Assembly (NCBI GenBank): GCA_028622995.1 | Contig: JAJQJQ010000046.1 | Coordinates: forward strand, 496,001-560,000 | Origin: Panagrolaimus kolymaensis | Taxonomy: Eukaryota; Nematoda; Chromadorea; Rhabditida; Panagrolaimidae | DNA length: 64,000 nt | Reading direction: 5' to 3' | Part shown: positions 36,648 to 47,323 of the stretch, piece by piece | Position numbering within the stretch: the first letter of the stretch is position 1 | How the letters are laid out: each line of letters opens with the position of its first letter | Notes under the pieces: generated by a model | The model's database searches: none | Seen by the model: the letters and a program-made list of their open reading frames with translations, nothing else | What the model was told of the DNA's origin: nothing | Program-made: the position numbers and the translations under genes

Positions 36648-38443
36648 CAGTGCTGTCGAATGTTCGAAAATCTTCGAATCGAACTTTCGAAGCTTCGATT
36701 CGAATTCGAATTTCTTCGAATCGAATTTCGAAGTTTCGATTCGAAATTCGAAACTTTCGAATCGAATTTCGAAGCTTCGATTCGAAAAATCGAATCGAAT
36801 CTTCGAAAAAGTGAAGTCATTAATAATAAAAAAAAATTTTGAAAATACTTTATTATATAAAAAAAAACAACAAAACAAAAGACAACAAAGATTTATAAAA
36901 AAAAACAATCAACAATTAATAATAATTAAAAATCTTCTGTTTCACTTTCACTTTCGAAGACCACAATTTCATTTTCATTTTTTGGCACAGGAACTAAATT
37001 TCTTTCAGCTTTTTCGACGATCATTTGATTACGAACCATCATTACATCTTCTACTTTATCATCACCCAGAGAATTTCTTTGTGTATTTTGAAAGAAGTGA
37101 GTTAGATTGGAAAATACTCTTTCAGGCTCTGAACTTGACGCCATTAATGATAGATAGGCTTTTGCTAAAGAAGAAAGAAGAGGATATTTTTTCTCGTTGT
37201 TTTGCCAAAATGCTAATGCTATATTGGTTGTGTTTTTCTTAGGCATTGGAACATCAATTCTTGCTTCTTTTACATATTCATTCATCTCTTCCTAAAACAA
37301 TGAATAAAACATGGTTTAGAAGCAAAGCCTAACCCGTAATCCACTTTTCTTTGAAACATTCTTTTCATCAAATTGAGACCAACTGAACGGTTCATCATTA
37401 TCACTTATTTCACTTTCAGCATCCAAAGATTCAGAATCAGCGATGATTTCATCAGTTTTTGATTGCAGGTTTGAATGTTTACTCAAAAGTAATGCTTCTA
37501 AACCGCAAGACCCATGAATTGTCGATGTAAGAACATGTTACACTAGAAATAAGGTTGTAAACAAGTGTATTTAAAGAGTCGCTTACCTTAAAAACCTTCT
37601 GGTTCCTTTGGAATACTCGTCGAAACTGATTGAAATAATCTTATTTGAAGTCGTGGTAGTAATATTAGATCGTATTTCAGCAGCATATTGTGGAACAAGT
37701 ACAGATGATAAAGCTCGTCGATCAGGTATCTAAATCAAAGTAAAGTTAGAGAAATCATAATAAACAAAAGCATTACCTTAATATTTCGACCGGAAAATTT
37801 CATTAATTCACGGAAGGATTCAGCTTCAATTGCAGAAAATGGAATACCATATTGACAAACAAATCTTGTTAAGCATCGATCGAAATCTCTATTACCATTT
37901 GATTGCGGAAAGAAGTCAAGTTTTTGTTGTTTTGCTGGTGGACCATTATCATCAGTAATGCTAGTGTTTAGTTTATCAGAATGCTTTTTTTCAATATGTT
38001 CTTTCCTTCCTGATGTTGTTCCTGTTGCGTTTACTTTATACTTCTTAATACAGTACTTGCATTCATAGAATCCATTAACTTTTACAAAGTGAATTTTAGC
38101 AACTGACATAATTTACAGGAAGAAGAAAAATTGTTAAACAAATGTCAAACAAAAACTTTGCAAATCTGTTGAGCTTTTGCAGCAAAAAAGTTTGGCGCCA
38201 AAAAGCTTGCGCCAAAGTCAAATCCATTGGAATGGCGCCGATTCGAAAAAATTCGAAATTCGAAAGCTTCGAATCGAATTTCGAATGTTCGATTCGAATT
38301 CGAATTTCTTCGAAACGAATTTCGAATGTTCGATTCGAAATTCGTATTTTTCGAAATTCGATTCGTTCGAAGCTTCGAATTTCGAAATTCGATTCGAAAT
38401 TCGGTTCGAAATTCGATTCGAAATTCGAAATTCGACAGCTCTG
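36648..38443 (-). mobile_element. hAT-superfamily element, copy 1 (1796 bp)
   Basis: Ends are CAGTGCTGTCGAA (left) and, on the opposite strand, CAGAGCTGTCGAA (right), matching the hAT CAGNG start. The terminal 150-200 bp on both sides are packed with TTCGAA palindromes. Minus-strand coding pieces are a BED-type zinc finger (from 38109; CKYCIKKYKVN...HIEKKH), a fragment like the first catalytic block (LVPQYAAEIRSN...ISISFDEYS), and the C-terminal dimerisation domain (YPLLSSLAKAYLSLMASSSE, then PERVFSNL). Most of the catalytic core is absent, so it is probably non-autonomous. Immediate flanks differ (ctcctaat left, ctgacgag right). Confidence 0.88.
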
Positions 38444-38481
38444 CTGACGAGTTTTGGGTAAACACGCGACAGCGACTCTGT

Positions 38482-38556
38482 GCTCGACGGAATTGAACCA
38501 AATCAATTTTTTTTCTTTTCAAACTATTGCGCCTTTAACCACTGCGCTATGAATGA
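38482..38556 (-). repeat. tRNA-like remnant (possible SINE head)
   Basis: On the minus strand TAGCGCAGTGG (38549-38539) matches the RNA polymerase III A box and GGTTCAATTCC (38499-38489) the B box, 39 nt apart. A D-stem (GCGC/GCGC) forms, but the acceptor and anticodon stems do not. It is not a working tRNA. Confidence 0.4.
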
Positions 38557-39654
38557 AGGTTATTTGTATAGGGAAGATGGAAGGCATATTATCTCATAAA
38601 AAACAAAAAAAAAACAATATGAATACTTAAAATATTTGGTAAAAGTAAAAGAGATAAAAAGCACATGATAAAATGATGACGAAGAAAAAATAATAAAATA
38701 AGTTTAAACATGCGCAAGCATACGTTTGTCTCTTTAAAAAAATAAAATAAGATACATATAATGTTTTCGATAAAAAGCATTTTAGAATAAAATAAAAATG
38801 GAGGAGAAAAATGCATTGTTGTTTTGCCAGTAGCAGAATAGAAGAAAGAATGAAAAAAAGTAAGCTTCTGTGGTGCCGTTCATTTTTATTTTATTTTTTT
38901 GACGCATTTCCGGAGGACGCTTCAACGCGTTTTTTTTTATACCATAAACAACCTTTTCAATCGGTCATATTTTTTTGTTTAAAAATTTTATTTGAAAGAT
39001 GAAGATCGATTAGTAAAGGGATATATGAGAGCAGAGAGAGAAAGAGGAAAAAATGGTATTTATCAAATTCACCACCACAACGGAATAAGAATGAAAGAAA
39101 GAGAAAGGATGTAATGCAGCAGACAGAAGACGAAGAAGACGATAGATAGATAGATATTTGAAGAGTCCCAAGTGAGAGAAATTTTTTTAATGGATAAAAG
39201 CAGAAAAAAATATATACGCGGCTATTGTCGATGAAAAATAAAAAAGAAGCCGAGAATCAATAAACATTTAGTTTTCATTTTTTTGGAGAGAAAAAAAAGA
39301 CATGAGAAAAAAGAAAGTTGAAAATATGTATCCCATTGCTTGCTGCTGCGCAGCCGCATAAAAAAAAATAAATGTATCAATTTCTTGTGGTGTCTCTGTT
39401 TTTTTATTTATTTATTATTAATTCTTTCAGGATAATAATAATAAGTACACGTACATATTTCTTTCTTTCAGTTTCCTCCTTATGTAAAAAAAAAAGGGAA
39501 AAGCTTAGAAGTTAAAAGAAAAGCAGAAGAAGAAAAAAAAAATGAAGGAATACGTTGCCGACGACGTCGACCTTTATGAACTTCCCTTGGAAGGAAGAAA
39601 AACAAGAAGAGGGGAAAAATAAAAAAAGCAAAGCTTCTTTTTTTTCCGAATGAC

Positions 39655-39706
39655 AGACACATACATACATACATATACATAGACATAGACATAGACATAC
39701 AAAATA
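39655..39706. repeat. Microsatellite of ACAT / ACATAG units
   Basis: Tandem acatacatacat followed by acatagacatagacatag. A short GATA run (gatagatagatag) also occurs near 39140-39155. Confidence 0.8.
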
Positions 39707-40343
39707 TGCATGTGCTGCTTGCTTTTTTCTTCTCTTTCATGTCTTGCCACAGGGAAAAGAGCGAAATATTATTTAGGCACAGCAACCAAGAAAAAAAGAA
39801 AGAAAAGAAAGAGTCTCTTCTCCATTTTTTTTAACACACTCAAAGCTAAATGAAAGAAGGCTCTGCTCTCGATTATATTTCTCCCTCATCGCCTTTCTTC
39901 CTTCAAAATGAAAATGTGGTGGACGACAACTATGGCATTCAGACTTCGTTGGATGGAAAAGAAATGAGTTCTCGCTCCAGACGTTTTTCTTCCCTTTTTA
40001 TCGATGAAAAACAAAATAAAAAAAGGCAGCAGTTAGTCTTCGCTTGAAGCAAACAACAACCGCAATGTTCTTTCTATCTCTCTTACAGCTGCTGCCAATA
40101 TCTGGTAGCAAAAAAAATAAGAGACAAACAAACGAGAGCTAATAAAAGAAAAAAAGACATCGTTTTTCATTGACGGACACACTCTTTCCGTCAAAAATGA
40201 ATAAATGCCGCGGCTTGCAATTCACGTTATTATTGATTCTTTTAACAAATTTTTATTTTTATAAACCCAAAGGTCAAAAATATAAGACAATAATAGAAAC
40301 AACAACAACAAAATAATTACTTTAAAGAAATTATAACACAGAT

Positions 40344-43300
40344 TTAACGCCAGCTTTTGTTTTCATCAGCTCCACCACCAGATTGTTGAGGACGAGTAGT
40401 ATTACCGCGAGCACCGGGTCCACCAGCAGGAGGACGTTGATTGCGATCAGCAGTTGATCGAGCACCAGGACCAGCAGGATGTTGATTACGTTCAAAAGTC
40501 GATCGAGTATCACCTTGACGTGGATGTTGATCAGTAGCAGTTGTTCGAGAAAAATTTTGACGTGGAGGTTGATCAGAGGCAGGAAATATTCTCGGGGCAT
40601 TTTGACGTGGAGGTTGGTCAGTACCAGAAGTTGGTCGAGTAGCACCTTGACGTTGAGGTTGATCAGAAGCAGGAGTTGTTCGAGTAATAGCTTGACGTGG
40701 AGGCTGATATTTACCGGGTGTTGAGGGTTTTTGTGAAGGCATAGCAACAGAAACATCAGAAAGTTGAGGTGAAGGTTCAGCTGTTGGCGGAGGTGCAGTA
40801 GATTTAACAGGTCCATCACGGCGCCATTTTTCAACTTTGTCAGCTTCAACAACTGCTGGAGGAGCTCGAGTAATTGTAGGTTGACTTGGTAGCATATTTT
40901 CACGAGAAAGTGTCGGCGCAGGACCAGCGCCTCTCCAAGTTGAAGCTTGATCTGATTCTCCATTAATAATAGGTTCACGTGCAGCTGCTGCAATAGGTGC
41001 AGGACCAGTTCTTTGAGGAGGTGGTGGACGACGTTGTTGAACATTTCCAGAAGACTCACGACCACGCCATTGATTGTCAGTTTCAGCTTTAGATTCAGGT
41101 CCAGGTTCACCATGACGATCATAATCACGTTGCTTAAAATATAAAAGTTATTTAATGATTAAAAGAAAACATTAAAATTACCTCTCTGCCACGACCTCTT
41201 GCAGCTTGTATTGCAGCTTGACGTTCTTCACGTTCGGCTTCTTTTTCACGTAAAGCTTCTTGTTCAAGACGTTCTTTTTCTTCCTTTTTGCTTAATTCAA
41301 ATTTACGACGACGATCCTTTTCGCGGGCAAGTTTACGTTCTTCTAATTTCTTTGCTTTAAGTTTAGCAAGACTTCTGGTAAAGGCTTCTTTTCTTTCTTC
41401 CATTTCATCTTTATGAGACTCAACGACACGACGAATGAAGGATATGGCATCAGATTTTGCAGCATTTAGATGTTTAAAGGTAGCTTCTTCACGTTCACGA
41501 TCAGTCCTATAAATAATACAAATTTGTAATAAAATACACATATAGTAATAATGCAAAAAATCCTTACTTGGCTTGTTCAATGCGACGCTCTTCACATTCT
41601 TCAAATCGAGCAGGAGCTTCACTACGACGTTCTTCTGATATTTGTTTAGCTATTTCACGTTCTTCAATGTTGAATGCGCGAACATAATAATCAAACTTGC
41701 GTTCTTGTTGTAACATTTTAATAGTTTGTTCACGACGTTCAGCATCCATACGCTCTCGTTGTTCTCGAAGTACAATTTCTGGATCCATATTTTGAATAGC
41801 TTCTTCACCCTTTTCTTTAACAATTTGACTGTAGATGGGATTTTGTTGAAACTTCTTCATCTGTTCATGACGTATTTTACGTTGAATTTCATCTTGTTCA
41901 ACCAATTTTCTCTTCTTTTCACTTTCTTCTTGTTCACGTTTTAGTTTTTCTTGTTCTTCTTTACGTTTCTTTTCATCTTTATCAGCAGCAATTTTTTGAG
42001 CTTCCATATATTTGACCTTTTTCAAGTTTTCATTGTTTTCCTTGTGAAGTTCGATAATTTTCTTACGCTGCATAATACGTTCATGATCGGAATCTTTATG
42101 GTATTCATATGTTTGACGATGACGATTGAATTGTTCAATGGCGCGAGCACGAATTTCTTCTTCATCAAATTCATAAACAGTCATACCAAGCAAATCGTAA
42201 AGACGGGTCAAATGAACACGCATAGCTTCATATTCACTCTTGTAGCCTGTAGTTTCACCAAATTCAGCTTCAACATCACCAGCTATTGTTGCATCGATAG
42301 GACCAAACCTTATACACTTTTCACGATGATCAACTTGAGCTTTCAGGAAACGTTGCTTTGTAATGTGAACAAGGAAATGTTCAAGTTCGGAGCGATTGTA
42401 AAAAGGAATAATTGAAGTCATACGGTCAATAGGCATTGCATCATAAATGTTGGTAAGCTAAAACTGATATAGTATGAATTATTTTTTTTTTCTACAAAAA
42501 GTAACAAACCCCTTTCAAAATTTTAGTTGCTACTACAGCTCGAATACATTCAAGGTATTGGGTATAGTCTTCACGCCCAAGAGCTTTGATCTTATCAAGT
42601 TCGGCATTAACCATTTTAGCAGCTTCAAGAGGAGCAAAATCAACTTCCATAAGACGATAAAGACGAGAAACAGATTCTTGGGAAATATCAGGAACTGATA
42701 AAAGAGCAATTTCACGTAAAATTCCTTTTCGTGTTGGAGCAATTGGAAGACGTAAAAGCGTTGAAAGAACTCTGACATTGTTGAGATGCATATCTTCCAT
42801 ATCAAGATGTTTGGTAAGAATTGAAGAAGTGTCAAAATCATCAGAAATACTTAAAGCAGCTAACAATAAACGAGTTGCTTGTTCAGTAGCTTCTTCACCA
42901 GAGAACGTCTTTTTCATGTCCTTGCATATGGTAAACTTTTGTAACAGTGCAGCAGAATGAAACAAGAAATTGCCTCCTTTCCAAAAGATGAGAGAAAGCT
43001 TATCATAATAATTAACAAAGCTTTGTGGTTTGATTTTGAGTTTGTCTTTTTCTTTACCAAGTTGCATCAAGTTGTGTAAATCTTCCGATGATTTGTATGC
43101 TTCTTGCCATAATTCCATTTGAATTGCAGTGTCCAATTGGATTAAACGCGTTTCTTGCATAATTGATAGTGATTCAGCAAGGTTTATACGTTGGTTGTTT
43201 GTACTTAAGAAGATAACATAAAGTTAAATAAGGGCAAAAAATAATGTAAACTTACTTATGCGAATTAATGTTCTTTTGAAGTTGCGATAAATGTAAACGA

Positions 43301-44006
43301 AGAAGATCACAAAGCTTACGGAATTCATTACGTCTTTGATATTTGATACAAAAACCAAATGATTGACGAGCAATTTGATGATAAAGAGTTTCAACGAGGC
43401 TATTATTTCTTAACAGATCAAGACAATTACGATATGAATCCCATAAGAAGCGAAGCCAAGGACTAAGAACAGTACGATCCATACGATCTTGAGAAACAGC
43501 ACCTGATACAACAGACAACAAAAGGCTGAAAAGAAGGACGTATTTAGCCGTAATAATATAACAATGCTTACGTTTCAGGAGCATCATTAGAATCCAAGTC
43601 ATCAATTTCTTCGATCTTTTCAATGGATTCTTTTTGAGCAGCTTCAGCTTTACTTTCAGCAAGCTTTAAGAGATGTTTCATAACATTTTCAAGAGACGAT
43701 ACAGCAACTTGTTGAGTCAAAGCCTTGTATTGATAAAGAGCATCCTTTGCAATACTAGCATTACGAAGCTTAACACAGAGTTCTAAATGACGAAGCATAA
43801 TAAGTTCATGTGTTAGTGACCATTGTTTATGACGACGATCCTAAAGCAAACGTAATTAGCAAAAACCAATTGAAAATAAAGACAAAGCTTACTCTAATGA
43901 TTTCATGCAAAGCATTTAAAGCATCATTATCTTTACCAACAGAGATGAATTCTTCAGCACGTTGTAATACAGCTTCAGGGCGTTGAACACGACCATAAGT
44001 AGCCAT
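40344..44006 (-). CDS. egl-45: Translation initiation factor eIF3 subunit a
   Basis: eIF3a is the scaffold of the eIF3 complex, which binds the 40S subunit and recruits mRNA in the cytoplasm. ATG 44006 begins [20 protein letters not shown], the conserved eIF3a start. Helical repeats follow ([60 protein letters not shown]). The PCI region ends around [20 protein letters not shown]. Next comes a very long charged helix ([20 protein letters not shown]) with [20 protein letters not shown]. The C-terminal ~230 residues are a Pro/Arg/Gln-rich tail with imperfect 16-18-residue repeats containing DQPPRQ, ending ADENKSWR at TAA 40344. About seven exons with short introns. The symbol follows the C. elegans orthologue. 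Subunit identity is secure. Confidence 0.94.
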
Positions 44007-44556
44007 GATTGCCTATGATGAGTATATAGGCGATAACAAAAAAAGTTTGAATGAACGTTGATAGCGAATAAATACGTAAAGCACAAAAAGTTTGGAGCAG
44101 ATGTGAATAACTCCTAAAAAAAGAATTGATTTGTATAAAAAAAATTATAATTTGTAATCAATGATGTAATGAAAGTAAACGCGGTAGAAAATGGTACACA
44201 TAAAAAAATAAACGATCAAAAAAGAAATGACACGACGCAGCGATGGAAATAAACGCGAAAAGTATTAAAATAATGTTAGTTTTTCGGTAAGATGATGATC
44301 ATGAGAACAAGATAAACATGTAAATTTTTTGATGGATTAATTAGATATTTTTTCATCAATAAAATGAGGAAGGAAAGTGGCACAAAAAAAGGGAGGAGAA
44401 GAAGCAAACAAATGTTTGAAGAGTTTAGGGCCAAAAAAACGAATGCACAACATTAAAAGTCCTAAAGCGAAAGGTGCATTTCGCCATTTCAAAAAAAAAA
44501 ATATTTTGGACAAAGTTTCAAATTTTTTTTTTTGCGTTTCAAATAACAACAAAAAA
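44007..44556. promoter_or_regulatory. Divergent promoter region between eIF3a and the 44557 gene
   Basis: 550 bp separate two start codons facing away from each other. AT-rich; no clear TATA pair was identified. An in-frame upstream ATG at about 44377 could extend the plus-strand gene by ~60 lysine-rich residues. Confidence 0.4.
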
Positions 44557-45700
44557 ATGGATTCAGATAAACGTAAAAAATTAACTTCAAATACGAGGAA
44601 GGTTAGTTATTATTAACTTATGTTTCTTTTCAACAAAGATTTTTTTAAGAGAAAGTCTCCAAACCCAATCAACTCATTATCTGATCAACAGCCATCATCT
44701 TCAACATTGAATATTGTTGAACTTTTTATAAATGCTTCTGATGATGAGGTGAGCTTATTTTTTTTTTATTCCTCAATTACTTACTCATCTTTGTGGTTAT
44801 AGGTTGTATTCAAATGGACAGGAAACAAATTGAAGAACATTTTACTTGATTATATTCGATGTACAGCTTTAAAAACAACATTTCCCGATCTTGAGAATAA
44901 TCCAAGAGAATTTATTTGTAAGTTTTTCACCTTTCGGCTTTAACCATACATTGTTGCTTTTTCAGCTTTGATAAGAAGTTACAATTTGCTTAACGCGGAA
45001 ATAAATTTTATGTGTAATTTTATGAAAACACATCTTGATTTACCTGATGATCTTGCGCTTGATATTCGACGACATTCTCAACGAATTCAAACTTTCAAAT
45101 ATTCTCGAAAAAAATGTTTTTTTAAGGTATGGTCTTTGATATTAAGAAAAAGCTTTACATTGTTTGTTTTAAGGATTGTCAATGGGATCTTTGTTTTCCT
45201 GTACAATATCTTGGTCCTTATTACAATAAACATGATCTCAAAATTGAACCGAAATATTTTCCACCTCAAGTAAATACTTTCTTTTTTTTCACTTATTTTG
45301 GAACTAATTGCATTTAAATTTAGACTTTTTTGTTTTGTGTTTCACATTTTTATGTTGCTGATACTTTCTTTTTATTGAATCACATGAAATGGAATATTTA
45401 TAAGAATATTGAACATAGAATAAATGAAAAGAATATCAATCGCTTGGGAAACAAATTAATTCTGGAAGATATTGGAGATGCCGTTATTACAGTATGTTCA
45501 CTCAAAGCTTGTTTTATTATTATTATTATTTCTCATTTTAGAATTTGGCTGCATATTACTTTTCCATTATTTCACGTTTGAAATCAACTGATCCAGAAAT
45601 TCTAAGGTTAAGAGAAAGAAAGTTTAATGCTACTGTGTTTTCACATTTTACTCAATCCATAGCTGTTATTGAAGCAAAAACCCGTCTTGAAATAAAATAA
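44557..45700 (+). CDS. Unknown multi-exon protein, first gene of an operon-like pair
   Basis: I do not recognise the family. The model starts at ATG 44557 (MDSDKRKKLTSNTRK) and runs through about seven exons with GT...TTTAG/TTTCAG introns. It reads RKSPNPINSLSDQQPSSSTL, then VVFKWTGNKLKNILLDYIRC, then LIRSYNLLNAEINFMCNFMK, then DCQWDLCFPVQYLGPYYNKH, then TFLFCVSHFYVADTFFLLNH and finally SRLKSTDPEILRLRERKFNA. It ends AKTRLEIK at TAA 45700. The product is ~290 residues, mainly helical, with a basic N-terminus, and has no signal peptide or clear membrane span. Only 107 bp separate its stop from the next start, on the same strand, so the two may be co-transcribed. Confidence 0.7.
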
Positions 45701-45807
45701 ACTTTGTTATCTCTTTTTTGTTATTTATGTTAATAAATGGGTTTATAACCATTTTTATCTCTTCTTTGTTTCATTTTCATTCCGTTTTTGTACAGTGTTT
45801 TAGATTT

Positions 45808-47323
45808 ATGCTCGATAATCTTTGCCAACCAAAATCGAATTACTTGTCTGTGGTTAGAAACTATGTTCAACATTCAAAGATGTAATTTTTTGTTTTTACT
45901 TTTCCATTTCTAACTTGAATATTTTTAGCTTTGGCGAATCATCATATTTTCTTCCACAATTGTATTCAACTCGTTTAAATACTCTCATTCTAAATCGTGG
46001 TTATCGTTTACCCAATATTAGTTACAGCAGTTTAGCAATTGATACAGTGGAAAATCGATTCCTTCTTGCTGGCTCGTCAAATGGTGATATTTTTGTTGCA
46101 GATCTTTGTCAACTCATTCAACAAAGAAAAGAAGCTATTGGATTTTATGGACGAGGTCAACGAAGTGGAGAGTAAGTCATTTTTGATTAAGTTTGTCAGA
46201 ATAAAGATTTTTGTTTTTAGCGGTCATACAAGTCTAATCCTTCATTGTGATTGGTTTAAAAATGATGCTGCCTCGTTTTTAACTGCTTCAAGGGACCATT
46301 CTGTTAAAGTAAGTGCTACCTACAGTTTATGTTGCAATTAAAGCTTTAAATTTGGATGGTTTTAGTTATGGGATACTGAAAATTTAGCTGTGATAGAGAC
46401 TTTTAAATTTCAAACTGAAACTGAATCTATTTCTGGATTAGAATGGAATAGTTATGATCCACATTTGATTGGCGTTGGTCTTAGTTCATCGGTGGTTAAA
46501 TTTGTTGATCCTTCGTTAGTTTTCATTTTACTCTTCTTTAATTTTTTACCTTTTCATTTTAGAGTTGGAAGCGTTGTTCAACAAATACGATGGTCATCCA
46601 ATCACATCATTTCAATCAAATGGTATCCAGGGAATGCTTACATGATTTTTACAGGAACAAAAGAAGGCAATTGTGGAATTTTTGATATTCGTCAAAGTAA
46701 AAGACCGCTTTGTGAACTTGATGTATCTCAAGAAAATGGCAAAAACGTGCATCGAAGCGCGTATACTCGAGCAAAATTTACTGCTGATGGAACTAAACTT
46801 GTTACGCTAACTTCTGGAGGAAAAATAAAAGTTTTTAGAATGTCTGATGGTAAAATGATTCAAGAAATTCATGTTTGTTTTTTAGCTTCGTTATTTTGTT
46901 TCTATTTCATTTTTTTAGAATTTTCGATCAAAAATTCACAGAACGGCAAATTTTGATTTGTGCAATGAAGGTGACACGGTAATGGCATTTGTTCCATCGA
47001 GAACTGAAATTAAGATGGTTGAAATCGATGATCCTAATCGTCATAATGTAAATATAAATGAAAAACTGGTTAAAACAACAAAGCTTTATTCTGGATTTGC
47101 AAGTGATGCTATCGCATGTGTTTATCGACCTCATTATCAACATGTAAGTTTCAATTTTATTTTTAACTTCGTTAATTGATCATTTTAATTTTAGGTGATT
47201 GGTTTTGGCTTGGATAAAAATTGTTTAGTTTATACTCCAAAATCAGATATTCGTCCAGAACTTGATCGACCTGTGGATAATACACTTCATGCGGATAATT
47301 GGTCATCAGATGAAGGTTTTTGA
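45808..47323 (+). CDS. csa-1: CSA/ERCC8-like WD40 protein (transcription-coupled repair)
   Basis: CSA is the WD40 substrate receptor of a CUL4-DDB1 ubiquitin ligase acting when RNA polymerase II stalls at DNA damage. ATG 45808 begins MLDNLCQPKSNYLSVVRNYV. After the first intron comes YSTRLNTLILNRGYRLPNIS, resembling the ESTR..LGLELNKDR segment of CSA. WD-type blades follow: IDTVENRFLLAGSSNGDIFV; GHTSLILHCDWFKNDAASFL...HSVKLWD; IISIKWYPGNAYMIFTGTKE...GIFDIR; TRAKFTADGTKLVTLTSGGK. The end LHADNWSSDEGF mirrors the DAWSSSDEEG end of human CSA. Six to seven exons are read, stop TGA 47321-47323. The closing acidic SSDE motif makes CSA the best call over other WD40 proteins. Confidence 0.82.

Larger units (their letters stand above)
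38444..40343. other. Spacer inside the hAT-bounded block
   Basis: No supported gene. It holds a decayed tRNA-like sequence next to the hAT end, GATA-type and ACATAG simple repeats, and AT-rich low complexity. None of the 47-bp hairpin repeats were seen here. Confidence 0.45.

Noticed and set aside
36586..37242. Long open frames across the hAT ends (Ser/Asn/Phe/Glu/Ile/Arg-rich proteins), also at 38142-38522, 55070-55678 and 56578-57143
   Set aside because: They are produced by the TTCGAA arrays, which stay open in several frames on both strands. Composition is not protein-like.
38482..38556. A functional tRNA gene on the minus strand
   Set aside because: The A and B boxes fit, but the seven acceptor positions barely pair and no anticodon stem forms.
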